Source: Silene latifolia
Taxonomy: Eukaryota; Streptophyta; Magnoliopsida; Caryophyllales; Caryophyllaceae
Assembly (NCBI RefSeq): GCF_048544455.1
Contig: NC_133538.1
Location: forward strand, 455,961,311-456,025,310
DNA: 64,000 nt
Direction of reading: 5' to 3'
Within the stretch, counting starts at the first letter, position 1, and each line of letters begins with the position of its first letter. Both the position numbers and the translations under genes were made by a program. Shown piece after piece: positions 25,164 through 36,546 of this stretch. The notes beneath the pieces were generated by a model. That model saw only the letters and a list, made by a program, of their open reading frames with translations, was not told the origin of the DNA and searched no databases.

Positions 25164-27656
25164 ATGTCTTCTGCTGATGCTCAACCCAAGACCTCTGCAA
25201 GGCCGGGCGAACTGTCGCGTCCCGATGAACAGAGCCATCGGTTGTCACCCCGATAGGGTTTGGGGGCGCTTGTCGCCTTCTCCTGAAATTGATGAGAAAT
25301 TTATGGAGGGTATTGATGATGATGATGATGAGGAAAGGACCCATTCGGCGTAGAGAGGCCGCGCTTCGGTGGCACGGCGATGCCGCCGATCAATCCTGAT
25401 CGTGCTTGGTCGAATAAGTTCGCTAGTTGCTCCGGTCCTGATCTTTTTGAAGACCATTACTCCTTCGGCAGGGGGTATAGAATTGTTATCCTTGAGGATG
25501 GTGAGGCGGTCTGTTGCCCTCCCGAGGGCTATATCGGCGTGTACATCAGACATCTGGAGTATGGGCTCCGATTTCCTCTTAATGAATACGCCGTGGCCAT
25601 AATTAAAGCCATGAATGTCGCCGTGGCTCAACTGCATCCGTTGGCCATCAGGACGATTGTTGGCTTTGTATGGTTATGTCTTTTTAAAGGGGAGACCCCA
25701 ACGGTGAACCTCTTCCGTCGGCTCCACCATCTTCGGCTGACTACCCTAGGTGGCACGGGGTGGTACAGCATACAGACCGAGGCGGGTTATGTTACCGTTT
25801 CCAAGATGACATCTTGCAAGGACTGGAAGGGGCGGTGGGTATACGCCGAGGTTCCGGAGGACTATCCGCTGCCCCGGTCCTTTCAGAGCCGCGTCAATTT
25901 GCGGTGTGAGAATCAAGGGGAGCATGACAGATATGTCTCCCAGAATAAGCTTAAGATGGACGCCTTGAAGGTCTATCTTAATGACGACGAAACGCGGGCA
26001 ATGAGGCTGTTTGAGGCTGAGAAGGATGGCACGCCGAAAGGATGAATGCCCCAGACGCGATCGTTCTTCGAGGATGAGTTGCTTTGCCACGTCGACCTCA
26101 TCCGCCCTCGGCCCGGGGTGAGTGGGGTCGGTATGAGGCCCATCCTTGTTTTTTTATGTTTACGTATTTGAGCCTTGGTTTATTTCTTTTGCTTAACTCC
26201 CGCTTCGTTTCTTTTGCACCGATTTGGCCGGGAACTGCCTGTCTCCGTCCTCGAGAGGTTGGGACTTGACGAGAACGGGAGAGTTGTTGAGCTGCATCCT
26301 AAGGCCGCGCCACGTGATCGCAGACCGGCCCCTCACGAACTTATGGAGCAGCCGTTGAAGGCAATGGATGTGGCGGCGGCACAAGCGCAGATTGCCGGTA
26401 ACGTGCCGCGCCGGAGACCAAAAACAACGTCTACGGCGGCGACGGCGTCAACTCCAGCTCAATCTTCAATCCCCGTAATCCAAAAGGAGCAGGTGGTCGT
26501 CGATGTTGAAGAGGAGGTCACCGTTGTGGAGGGTCCTCCTCCTTCAAATAAAAGAAAAGAGGCAACGCCTGCCGCTGTTGCTGCTACCGAGGCCGGGAAA
26601 GAAAAGGGGCCAGCCGGTCCTCTGCCCAAGAAGGCTAAGACTGGTACGGATCTAACCCACGGCTCGGATTTAGCAGGTTCATTGGGCATTCCTGATGATA
26701 GGCTCTCTGACATGTCAATGAATGTTGACATGGATGCTTTGTCTGGATTTTTTGTAGATCAGCCGTCGCCGGCTGTCGTTCTCACTGAACGGCTGTTGGA
26801 GAAGCAGCCTGTGTAGACGGGCGATAAAAATGTCACCGCCGACTCCTCATCCCAGAAGGTTTCCCCCGCTCAGCTTGTGGCGGAAGGCACAAGGTTGTCC
26901 AAGAGGCTGGCGAAGTGGACTAAACTAGCCGGCTCTCATATTATGAAGCAAGAAAAGGTCATGGCTCAAGCTGCCCATGTGCTCGAACGGCTTAGGACCG
27001 AGCTTGCTGTTTCTAAGAAGGAGGCCGAGAAGTCGAAGAAAGACTTCCAGGCCGCCATGAAGGACTTCCTTGTTGAGCGAAATCTTAAGGAGGAAGCTGA
27101 TAAGGCGGTCCTAGCCGAGAGAGCCAAGGTTGAGGCTGCGTTGGCTGACGCCGCTAAGCTGCGGGAGGAGAAAGACAAATTTGAGGGCGGCTATAAGGTC
27201 GTGGTTGAGCAGAAGGAGAGATGGAAGACTTTGCACTCGGCTGAGGCGAAGGAGCACAAGAACACAAAGGCTATCCTTGCCTAGAGGGAGAAGGACATTG
27301 AGACGTTGTAAACCGTCATCATCCCTGACATGTGTGCCCAGTACCGGGACCAGGCTGAAGATGCTACCAGGGATGCAATTAAAGAGCTCCTTCCTGAAAA
27401 ATCCTTCCCGTGGCAAAAATTTGACCGGCTTCTTGATGAGAAGGCGGCTGCTGCGGAGGCAAAGGCTGCGGAGAAGGCAAAGGCGGCGAAGGCCGCTGAG
27501 GAGGCTGCGGAGAAGGCGGCCCGGGATGCTAAGGTGAAGAAGGCCAGAGAGGAGGCTGAGAGGGCCAAGGCAAGTGAAGCTGCCAAGCCTTCCTCGGGCG
27601 CCCATCAGTTGGTGATCTTTCATTCTGCTGCTGGTGGCGAGCGGCAACAAGCATAG
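25164..27656 (+). pseudogene. Element E antisense gene (aORF), Transposase_28-like with coiled coil
   Basis: Plus-strand gene opposite to gag-pol. It starts at ATG 25164, loses frame near 25250, and is clean from about 25380. The N-terminal domain (to 26117) has GVYIRHLEYGLRFPLNEY and AVAQLHPLAIRTIVGFVWLC. These are the conserved pattern of the family annotated as putative gypsy-type transposon (Transposase_28). A GTGAGT donor at 26118 and a resumption of frame at 26220 mark an intron-like gap. Then comes an Ala/Lys/Glu-rich region, a low-complexity acidic stretch, and a long coiled coil (26877-27656). Stops: TAG/frameshift near 25250, TGA 26043, TAG 26814, TAG 27282, TAA 27309. Function of the family is unknown; AATAAA lies at 27884. 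Confidence 0.75.
26118..26219 (+). other. Intron-like gap in element E antisense gene
   Basis: The coding frame ends at a GTGAGT donor after RPRPG and resumes in the same frame at CGATTTGGCCGG. The 102-base gap contains stops and a pyrimidine-rich 3' end (TTTCTTTTGCAC). The acceptor reads AC instead of AG, so splicing is probably broken in this copy. This is deduced from reading frame alone. Confidence 0.5.
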
Positions 27657-27899
27657 GAAGACGGGCGGTCGTCACCAGATTCACCCGGTCCTTCTGACAG
27701 CTTCAGCTGTTCGGGGGCCAACTATTGAGCCTTTCCTCCCTGCCATCCTTTTGGCGCTTCAAGTCTTATGTCTGTAACCTTTTGCTGTACCTTTTGTTTT
27801 TGTTAAACTTTGGTAGGTTGTGTTTAGGCTATCCCTATGGGGACGGCCGTCGACTTTTTCTTGTCTTACTTGTAAACATTTTTAATAAAGTCTGTTTAT

Positions 27900-28540
27900 T
27901 TGCCCTCGGCTTGGCCGGGGCTTTGATCTCAATCCTCCATTCAGTTGTCTCCTTACGTTTTTAAACATATTGAGCGCTTTTTTTTTCGTTTTACCTTCGG
28001 CTTGGCCGAGCGGTTAGAATGCGTATCTCAACTATACTTAAACGTTTTTTTTTTAAACATGTTGGCATGTCGGTCGCTTCCTCCTCCACTCCCGGTCTTA
28101 GCCGAGGCGGTCAGATTTGCGCTTCCCAACCGCTGTTGTAAACATGTTTTTAAACATGTTGGCATGTCGGTCGCTTCCTCCTCCACTCCCGGTCTTATCC
28201 GAGGCGGTCAGATTTGCGCTTCCCAACTGCCGTTGTAAACATGTTAGCGTATCGGTCGTTGTTTCCCCGTCACTCCCGGCTTTGGCCGAGGCAATCGGTT
28301 ACGGCTCGACGGCGTTCAGATCAGACATATTGATCGCTTCCTCTGCCACTCCGGATGGGCCGAGGCGGTCGGTTGCGTTTCTCAACTGTACTTATACGTT
28401 CCTAAGCATGTTGGTCGCTTTCGCGAGTATCAATCGACCGGTAGTGATTTGCCGGTTGGCGTCTACTAAGCATGTTGGTCGCTTTCGCGAGTATCAACTG
28501 CCATTGCGGTGACTGCCGGGCTTTGGCCGTGGCGTCAACC
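27900..28540 (+). repeat. Tandem repeats between convergent genes of element E
   Basis: Units of about 75-100 bases with the core TCGGTCGCTTCCTCCTCCACTC, GCCGAGGCGGTC and AAACATGTTggcat recur about five times with decreasing similarity. The tract separates the 3' end of the plus-strand antisense gene from the 3' end of minus-strand pol. Confidence 0.75.
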
Positions 28541-28650
28541 TTGGTACGACTACGGAGGGGACTCTTCATTTTGATGGAAAATTTGGATCACTCTTCGTTA
28601 GATATAATCACGCGTTGGGGTGCCCACAACGGTCTCGGACACCTCCGCCG

Positions 28651-29967
28651 CTATATGAAGTATTTTCTAAGGTTGTCTGTGTTCCAGTGGCTCATTAGAG
28701 GCACTCCCTCAATGTCTGTCAGCCGGTATGTCCCCGACCTCATTTCTTCAACCACCTTGTAGGGTCCTTCCCATTTGGCCGTCATTTTTCCATGGATGTT
28801 TCCTTTGTTGGTTGCGGCCGACTTTCTCTGGACTAGATCTCCTACTCTTAAGTCCCTTTTGTGGACCCTACGGTTGTATGCTCTTCTCATCCGGTTTTGA
28901 TATACTGCCAAGTTAAGCCGTGCCGTGTCTCGACTTTCTTCGACCAGTCTAGGAGGCTCTCGAGCCTTCCTCATTTTCGATCGGGTCAAAAGTTTGCGTT
29001 ACGAATGTCGGCACCGCTGCTTCAATTGGCAGGACGGCCTCAGACCCATAGACTAGGTGGAATGGAGTGTACCCCGTTGTTTCTTTCTCCGTGGTTCGAA
29101 GGGACCACAGGACGCCGGGTAGTTCATCAGCCCATCTTCCCTTTAGATCTTCAACCTTCTTTTTCAACCCGTTCAATATTGTTTTATTAGCTGCCTCCGC
29201 CTGCCCGTTGCTCTGAGGGTGGCAGACGGAGGAGTATGCGAATTTGATACCGAGCTCTTCCAGCCAATTCATCACCATGTCACTCCAAAACTCTCGGCCG
29301 TGGTCAAATACAATGACTTGGGGCAACCCAAATCGAGTTATGACGTTCTCCCAAATCACCTTTCTTACGGCCGCCGTGGTCTTGGCAGGTACCGCGACAG
29401 CCTCGACCCATTTGGTGAAGTAGTCAACGGCGACGATTAGGTACTTCCTTCCTCCGGAGGCCGTCGGAAATGGCCCTAATAAATCCATCCCCCACTTTGT
29501 GCAAATGGTAGGGGGCTAAATCTTGGTTGCAAGTCTCGGGAAGGTGCACGTATCACCGGAGCATGCATCTGACAATTCTTGCACTTCTTAGTCTTTGTTC
29601 TGGAATCTTTCAGCATGGTCGGCCAGAAGTAGCCGGCTCGGAGAGCTTTGTGGGCTAACGTTCTCGCCCCCATGTGATGTCCGCAGATCCCTTCGTGAAT
29701 CTCTGTCAGTATGAGCTCCGCGTCGGCTGGGCCGACACATTTCAAAAGTGGTCTTATCACGGACCTTCTGTATAGTTCTCCTTCGAACACCAAGTACCTT
29801 GCGGCGATCCTTCTTATCTTATGATAGAGACTACGGTCCTCCGGTAACTCTTTTGTTAGTTTGTATTTCATTATCGGAGTCATCCACGTCGTCTCGGCTT
29901 CGATGTCGCCCACCATGCCGACGGTCTCAGTGATGCTTTTAGCATTCCTGATATCCACCAAAGACAC
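28651..29967 (-). pseudogene. Element E integrase
   Basis: Minus-strand integrase in three overlapping frames. The block at 29967-29476 has the HHCC zinc finger (HEGICGHHMG...CKNCQMH). The block at 29488-28949 is the catalytic core, with MDLLGPFP, VDYFTKWVEA and the second Asp in VIVFDHGREF (His replaces the usual Asn after the Asp), then HPQSNGQAEAANK with the catalytic Glu. The block at 28989-28651 is the C-terminal RVGDLVQRK...KWEGPYKV region, with the final HWNTDNLRKYF as in other Tat elements. Frame changes lie near 29480 and 28960. Confidence 0.88.
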
Positions 29968-30790
29968 GTTCGACTGACATTTTTGATGCTTGAACTGGCA
30001 AGTTTTGAGAGAGTGTCGGCTCGGTTGTTCTCAGACCTGGGGATGCACTGTATTTGGAAAGATTTCAATTTTTCAGTGTCGGCTTTTACCCTTTCCAGGT
30101 ATCTCACCATCCCGTCGTCTCGAGCCTCATACTCTCCTCTGATTATATTAGTGACTAAGAGTGAATCTGTTTTCACCACAACATGCTCCGCCCCGGCAGC
30201 TCTAGCTAACTCAACTCCAGTTATCACCGCCTCATATTCGGATTCGTTATTTGAGGCTGAGAAGGTAAACTTCAAGGCGTACTCAAACTCGTCCCCGTTA
30301 GGGCTGATGATAAGGATGCCGGCTCCTGAGCTGTTTGCCGTGGAGGACCCGTCGGTGTATACTTCCCACACACCGGGATGTGATTCTTCTTGATAAGTGC
30401 ACTCGGCGAGGAAGTCTGCAAGCGCCTGCCCCTTTATCGAAGGCCTCGGCTTGTACTGAATGCCGAAGCCGGAGAGCTCCACTGCCCATTTGATAAGTCG
30501 GCCGGATTTTTCGAATTTTTCCAATGCTTTTTCCAATGGCTGATCGGTTAAGACCGTCACGGGATGTGCGTCGAAGTAGGGTTTTAACTTCCTTGCGGCA
30601 ACGACGAGGGCGAATGCCGCTTTTTCAATCAGTGAGTAATTTTTTTCGGCGGGCAGCAGTGTATGGCTGATAAAGTAGATTGGGTGTTGCTGCTTATTTT
30701 CTTCCCTGACAATTACGGCACTGACCGTGGCCGAGGTAACTGCTAAGTATAGATATAGCGTCTCCCCAGCGTCGGCTGGACGGTCGGGAG
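29880..30790 (-). pseudogene. Element E dual RNase H
   Basis: One minus-strand frame covers a degenerate gypsy RNase H (LYLYLAVTSATVSAVIVRE, YFISHTL, YSLIEKAAFALVVAARKLKPYF) and then a second, archaeal-type RNase H. The second has EVYTDGSS, NNESEYEAVITGVELA with the catalytic Glu, VVKTDSLLV and NNRADTLSKLA. Two RNase H domains are typical of the Tat clade. The frame runs on into integrase territory at 29880. Confidence 0.88.
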
Positions 30791-32177
30791 AGTTAGAAGG
30801 TGGGCTTTCAGTTGCTTGAAAGCCGTACTCTGTTCCTCCCCCCAGCAAAAGTCTTTATTCCCCTTCAACACTTTAAAGAATGGGGTGCTCTTGTCGGCGA
30901 CCGAGAGATGAAGCGGGCGAGAGCCGCCATTCTCCCGGTCAGCATCATAACCTCTTTTCGATTCCTCGGCTCCGGCAGGTCTAGTATCGCTTGGACTTTC
31001 TCGGATTGGCATCAATTCCCCAGCGCACAAGCACGCTGAGGAACTTGCCGGCCCGGACACCGAAGTTGCATTTCATTGGGTTAAGCTTCATATTATATTT
31101 CCTTAGTGAACAAAATGTCTCGCTCAAATCGGCCAAGTGCTCGCTGTCAGACTTGCTTTTTACAATAGCATCGTCGACGTAAGCCTCGATGTTTCGCCCT
31201 TTTTGATCTTGAAACACTTTGTCCACCAGTCTAGTGTAAGTTGCGCCAGCGTTTTTCAAACCGAACGGCATCATTTTATACATGTATGTGCCGTTACCGG
31301 TGATGAATGCGCACTTAGGCATGTCTTCTTCGGCCATAAACACCTGATGATACCCTGAGAAGGCGTCTAGCAGGCTTAGCATTGTGTAGCCTGCCGTTGC
31401 GTCAATTAAACTATCTATTCAAGGCAAGGGATAACAATCTTTAGGGCACGCTTTATTAAGATTGGTAAAATCAACACACATCCTCCACGCCCCTGATGAC
31501 TTCCTCACCATTACAACATTTGCTAGCCACTCAGGGTAAGTACAAGGCATGATAAAGCCCGCCTCTAATAATTTGTCTACTTCGGCTTTGATGGACCCAT
31601 CCTTCTCGGCCGAGGAGTTCCTCATCTTCTGCTTGACCGGGCGAGCGGTGGAGAGTACGTTCAGCTTTTGAACGATCACCTCCCGGCTCACGCCTGGCAT
31701 CTCGGCTGCTGAGTATGCGAAGACATCTTTGTTCTTCCTCAGCAGGTCTAGGAGATCAGCTCTGAATTTTGGCTCCAGCTCGGCACCGATAGTTACGGTG
31801 CGCTCTGGGTCAATTTCCACTTCTTCGGTCTCGGCTCCCTCGACCATGCCGACATTAGTATCCATCTTTTCGCCCTCCTGCTGTAATGATGGGCTCTTCC
31901 TCTTCTCTGATTTCTTCGCCACTTTGAGGGATTGCATGTTGCACCCTCTGGCAGATACTTGGACATTGACAATTTCATCTCTCTCGTCCTTTGAGACGAG
32001 CTTTTGTGCTTCCCCCCGGTCTGAGACATACATCAATGTCAAGGCCCGGATGGACATCACTGCATCGGCCTCGCTCAAAGTGACCCGGCCTATGAGGACA
32101 TTATAGGCGGACGAACCATCAATAACCACGAACTCAGATAAAACATTTTTGGCCGCATCTGCTTGGCCGAACATCAC
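30790..32177 (-). pseudogene. Element E reverse transcriptase
   Basis: Minus strand. 32177-31419 holds the region before RT and its fingers (WLANVVMVRKSSGAWRMCVDFTNLNKACPKDCYPLP). 31382-30981 holds the palm, with LLDAFSGYHQ (first catalytic Asp), MPFGLKNAGATYTRL and EAYVDDAIVKSK (YVDD active box intact). The thumb/connection continues to about 30790. Frame breaks lie near 31400 and 31020. Confidence 0.88.
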
Positions 32178-32222
32178 CGGCGATCGATTGACCCCGGGGT
32201 ACCAGTAGCCGCTCCGGAGAAG

Positions 32223-34099
32223 TCAGTATAGCGGGTTGGTGCAGGGGCTCAGGTCTTCAATCTTCAGACCGAGATTGAGAAAGCACTCCCTGAACATGAT
32301 GTTCGTGTAGGCGCCTGTGTCAATTAGGCACCTTTTGACCAAGTGGTTGGCTATGTCCAAGTGGACTACAAGCGGGTCGCTGTGCGGGGCAATGACTCCT
32401 TCGTAGTCCTTCTTTCCGATGGTTATATCGGGGACGGTGGAAGCGGGGATCGCTGTTTTGGGCACAAAGTTGATGGCTTGGTACAACTCATTTAGGTGCC
32501 GTTTGTGCCCATTAGCTGACCCACCGTTCTCGTTTCCTCCGATGACAACCTGGATCACTCCCATGCGCTGGAATAATGATTTTCTATTCGCCCCGTCGGA
32601 GCTTGTTTCCGGGCCTCCAGCTACATACTTGCTGAGGGCCCTCTTTCGGATTAGCTCCTCGATGGCGTTCCTCAAATGCCGACAGTTGTCGGTCTTATGG
32701 CCGATTTGGCCGTGGTAGTCGCAAAACTGGCTAGTGTCGCCATCCCCCCTCGCCTTGGGGGGCCTGGCCCACTTCTGCCCTTCATTCTTACTTAGGGCAA
32801 AGACCTCGGCCGGTGATTTGACCAGGGGGGTGAGACCGCTGTACCGCTTCTGGGTGTATGGTCTCGAACTCCCCCCAGCGCCCGCCGAGTTCATTTCCTA
32901 TTAAATCTTTCAGGCCGTGACCTATTCATGTCACGGCGTCCTTCATCTACGTTGTCCCGGCGGCTCCTCCTCTCTGGGTGCCCAGCTTCGCTGTGGCCTA
33001 CCCGGGTCTTGTGATAGTCCTCCACTTTTACGGCTCGGTCGGCCATATTTCTGGCGGAGTCTAGGTTGAGGTCCTCGCACTTGATGAGCTCATTTTTGAA
33101 CTCGCCTTTCGGCAGGCCTTTCATCGGTCGAAGCGCCGCTGTTCGGTGTTCACTCACGGATCTGCTGAACCTTAGTGTCGAACCTCTTCACATAGCTTCG
33201 GAGGGACTCGTCCTCCCCCGTCGGATAGTTAGGAGATCCGAGGGTTTCCACGGCCCTTCTCTTGTTGCGGGCGTCTTGGGCTATGAAGTTGTCTCTCGGT
33301 CGGCATAGCAGTATACCGAGCCATTAGGTAGCCCCTTGTACCAACTCTGAGCCATGCCGTGGAGGGTCGTTGGGAAGACTCGGCACCACACCTCATCGGG
33401 TTGCTCCCATACCGACATGTATGACTCGAAAGCCTCGGCATGGTCGGTTGGGTCGCTATCCCCTTTGTATGATAAGGGCGGCAGCTTCAGTTTGGTCGGC
33501 ACCGGGACTTCGAGGACATAGGCACTGAGGGGCTGTTTGACCACGTGCCGAATGACACGCGGGGATCGGCTCCTCGCAACCCTAGTCCGGCTTCTCTCCA
33601 TGTGGCGGGAAGGGCTTCTTGTTATCCGACTTTGGTGAGTCGGACTTCTTTCATTCCTCCGGGGGTGGCCTCGTTGTTGCCGCGGCGACGCTGTCCTCCC
33701 GCGAGTGGGGGATGGACTTTGGTCTGCCACTGGCACCACGGGCTCCGCCGGCGTCCTTGCATGCCCAGCTCATTGTATTACTCCGGTCAAGTTGTTCGGA
33801 GTCACTTTGTGGGCCCTGGTCACCTGTGGAGGCGTTGCCGCCCCTGTCGCCGTGACAGGGGTAACCGGCGTACCACCCATAAGGTCCAGGAATAGCTTCA
33901 ATTTGGTTGCATCGACCACATGTCCCATGATAGTGACTTGGCCGGTCGGCAGCGGTGTTTCTGGCTCTCTTGGCATCCCGTACTTCACCGGCTCAATGAC
34001 TCGGCCGGTGGGGGACTGCCCGATCTCAGAATTAGGGAACGCGTCATCCTGGTAGAATGCGGTTTCGTCACTCACAATTATTTCTTGTTGTTTTGACAT
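32223..34099 (-). pseudogene. Element E gag and protease
   Basis: Minus-strand gag opens at ATG 34099 (MSKQQEIIVSDETAFYQDD), 83 bases inside the primer site. It continues through an Arg/Ser-rich stretch, then LPPLSYKGDSDPTDHAEAFE and MAQSWYKGL, the Tat gag core. A zinc-knuckle-like CDYHGQIGHKTDNC lies near 32700, followed by protease with DTGAYTNIMF near 32310. Frame changes lie near 33770, 33280 and 32890, and a stop near 32222. Gag and protease therefore cannot be made as one protein from this copy. Confidence 0.82.
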
Positions 34100-34181
34100 C
34101 CTCTTAGCTCTTTGAGTGGGTTTTGTTTTGTTTTTTTTTTTTTTTTTTTTGTAAGGGAGATGACTAGCTTTTAGTATCTAT

Positions 34182-34199
34182 TCCCCACAGACGGCGCCA
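34182..34199 (-). other. Element E primer binding site
   Basis: The minus strand reads TGGCGCCGTCTGTGGGGA two bases after the LTR end. This is the common primer site of Tat/Retand elements. Confidence 0.85.
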
Positions 34200-34201
34200 A
34201 T

Positions 34202-34793
34202 TGTTCCGGGTGTAATTCCGGAGCAGGATTATGACCACGTAAGCTTGTTGAATGATGTCTTTGCTTGACTCTTCCTTTCGCTCTTTCCTGTTTAAGATGA
34301 ACAAACTGAGGGCTCGGCTTGGTACCGAGCGTACTCACTCCGACGCTCAAGTCAGTAAAATTAAAGAGATTAAGTTGTGTGTTACTTGGCAAAGTATATT
34401 GTAGAGAGATAAGGGAGTTTATACCAGATTAATAGTGAGTTTTGGGATAGTTTTTGGATCCTTTTCTCAATGAGAGAAGTGGAGTATTTATAGACTTTCA
34501 CCTTTTGTCACGTAGTGGCCAAGTGGCCAAGTGGCTAGCAGGTGGAAAGACTGTTCTACCCTCGGCCGAGGGACCCATGGCAGGCCGGCTGGCCTGGTTG
34601 ACTCCATGCCGAGGGGATTGGATGTGAGTACGCGGATATGCCTCTCGGCCGGCTAGTTGCCGAGACCGAGACCCAGTGACAGTAGACGTGCGCTGCGTCG
34701 GTTATGCTGTCTAATACGTTGACTTGCTGTCTTTTGGCTTTGACCTTGCTCGATATGTTGACTCGGTCAGCGGGTGCAGAATATGCCCCATCA
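34202..34793 (-). repeat. Element E 5' LTR
   Basis: 592 bases, TGATGGGGCATATT...CCCGGAACA on the minus strand. Only scattered differences from the 3' LTR by eye, so E is fairly young. Confidence 0.9.
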
Positions 34794-35242
34794 GTAATAA
34801 AAGCGTAACCTCATAAATCCTACGAGTTTAGAATATATATTACAAACCAGACGTGTTTTAGGAAAATACGGAAAGTAGACTATCAAAGAGATTCCTCGAT
34901 CTAGCCTCAACATACTCGATCAAGGAAGGTTACTCGATCGAGCCTTCCTCTACTCGATCAAGAAATCAAGTCCAGCATGCTTGATTTCGTCTTAACTTCT
35001 CTTTTCATCTTCAAGTCTCCTCGTTTCTCGTGCCACGCCTCGTGTATTCCACTATGCCATAACCGCAATGGTCAACTTAACTTGATTCATCTCGTAATGC
35101 GTCATTTCTGCATTAAAACATAAAGAAGCGGCAGTATCGACATTTAGCTAATAAAGGCATATAAATGATATAGGCACGAAAACGGTATATAAAACAACAT
35201 GAAAGGAGTTATAAAAGTGTATATGAAAGTGATACATCAACA
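34794..35242 (-). repeat. Element B 5' LTR, 5' part
   Basis: Begins TGTTGATGTATCAC on the minus strand where RTE LINE sequence stops. The start could also be read three bases further right. It contains several CTCGATCGAG and CTCGATCAAG motifs (34907-34962). It is joined to 20751-19977 after removal of E. Confidence 0.7.
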
Positions 35243-35460
35243 ACATGCTCCAATTTATCCCACGATGCATCTATATCTTTCTTCTTGCAATCCGACCAAA
35301 TATCGCTTGTTGGTTTTCCCTTGTAGCTTCCACCACTTAATTCGTGCCTCACCGATTATCTTTCTCTTCCTCTCTTACCCCGAAAATCAAGCACCACTAG
35401 TCTATGTTGTGTTGCGGCACTTTCCCCGGGTATGACCTTGCAATTGGTGTACTCTTTCCT
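35243..35460 (-). pseudogene. RTE LINE endonuclease, segment 3
   Basis: Minus-strand reading gives CKVIPGES...QHRLVVLDF, the C-terminal motif of RTE-clade LINE endonucleases (plant copies are often annotated craniofacial-development-protein-2-like). The frame joins the segment at 35981 once the MITE is removed. It ends where element B's LTR begins. Confidence 0.8.
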
Positions 35461-35980
35461 AGGGATGTCAATGGATCGGGTTCGGATCGGGTGAAGCTTC
35501 ACCCGCATCCATCCCATTAAAAACCTCATCCAACCCATCCATCATCCGCGACACTTATCATCCATCACCCGTCCATCCATCATCCGCGGATGAAACGGGT
35601 GGATTGGGTGATAAATGGGTAATGATTTAATTATGTTTATAAGCCTAGAAAAGTATTAAATTTTATTTCAACCAAAAATATGTAAGGTAAATTAGTATTA
35701 GACTAAGTGCTTTAAAAATCTCGTAACTTAATGTTTGCTTGAACATATAAAAAGCAAGTAGATTAGTATTGGGTAGCTTAAATTTTATATAAATATGTAT
35801 TTTTTTTCAAAAAAGGAAAAATATCGGGTGGCGGATAGATGACGGGTTGGATTTAGCTTCATCCATCATCCATCCATCATCCATTTATTTCATCCATCAT
35901 CCATTTATTTCGGGTTTTCGTCCGTCCATTTATATCGGATGGATGGATATTTACTGGGTGCGGGTGAGATTGACATCCCT
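35461..35980. mobile_element. MULE-like MITE (520 bases)
   Basis: Perfect 12-base terminal inverted repeats AGGGATGTCAAT...ATTGACATCCCT, flanked by a 10-bp duplication actctttcct (35451-35460 and 35981-35990). The subterminal regions are rich in ATCCATC/GGATGGAT repeats and mutually inverted. No coding capacity. A 9-11 bp duplication suggests the Mutator superfamily; hAT (8 bp) is less likely. Confidence 0.8.
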
Positions 35981-36546
35981 ACTCTTTCCTCCACATATTC
36001 CTTACCAAAAGGAAATCAATTTGACTAGCATTTCCTCTACTCCTATAAGTCACCAACTGAGAATGCCTTTTCTCTAACCAAGTGTTCATTATACCCAAGT
36101 CATATGCCAAAGCAAAATCTAATATGTCACTTCCTGCTTCATTTCTCTCCCCGAACCCAAAACCCCCATGAATGCTCTCGAAGTCAACTCGATTAGTACC
36201 CACATGCCCATTAAGGTAACCACCAATGATCAATTTCTCTCCAATAGGGACTCGTTCTACAACCTCTTCCAGATCTTCCCGGAAGGCTCGTCGAAAAGAA
36301 GCATCCAATCCTACTTGAGGTGCGTAAGCACTTATAACAGTCAGCACCTCATCTGCGACTACAAGCTTAATGCTCAAAATCCTATCACTCTTTCTCAATA
36401 CTTCTACAACATCATCGATGTAATCTTTATCAATGACAATACCCATTCCATTACGACTTTTGTCTTTACCCATGTACCAAAGCTTATAACCCCAAGGAGC
36501 TATCACCCTTGCTTTATCTCCGTCTCACTTTGTCTCTTGTAGACAC
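35981..36546 (-). pseudogene. RTE LINE endonuclease, segment 2
   Basis: Minus-strand EN core with GYKLWYMGKDKSRNGMGIVID, ISAYAPQVGLD, GEKLIIGGYLNGHVG (the catalytic GD of GGDLNGH reads GY here), RSRGNASQIDFLLVR. It lies between the MITE and the 3' LTR of F. One TGA replaces the usual Trp codon just inside the F junction. Together with 46679-46980 and 35243-35460 it forms one endonuclease fragment. Confidence 0.88.

Larger units (their letters stand above)
20752..34793 (-). mobile_element. Element E: Tat/Retand-like retrotransposon with antisense gene
   Basis: LTRs of 593 and 592 bases (20752-21344 and 34202-34793) are flanked by a perfect gtaat duplication (20747-20751 and 34794-34798) inside B's LTR. 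Primer site TGGCGCCGTCTGTGGGGA and gag-pol lie on the minus strand. A plus-strand antisense gene (25164-27656) lies between the 3' LTR and the end of pol. The pol carries two RNase H segments, the second with VYTDGSS, a mark of the Tat lineage. A solo LTR of another family (C) sits in its 3' region. Coding parts have several stops and frameshifts. Confidence 0.9.
1233..35242 (-). mobile_element. Element B: Athila-like Ty3/gypsy retrotransposon, split by four insertions
   Basis: On the minus strand the order is LTR (35242-34794 plus 20751-19977), primer site (19972-19955), gag (19869-18119), protease and linker (10305-9023), RT and RNase H (9014-7560), integrase (7547-7004 plus 1545-1233). Order, primer site and FMDD-type RT fit the Athila lineage. 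It is interrupted by the copia-like LTR, A, D and E, and its 3' end is outside the window. Several frameshifts and stops make it non-functional. It sits in an RTE LINE at about 35242, where the LTR begins TGTTGATG and ends TTATCA. Confidence 0.85.

Noticed and set aside
27111..27650. Long minus-strand ORF of 179 codons opposite the E antisense gene
   Set aside because: It is a shadow of the Lys/Glu/Ala-rich coiled-coil frame; its leucine/arginine-rich composition is what the antisense of such DNA gives.
28040..28240. Regular repeats resembling a CRISPR array
   Set aside because: Units are long, degenerate and directly adjoining without unique spacers, and lie in a plant retrotransposon.
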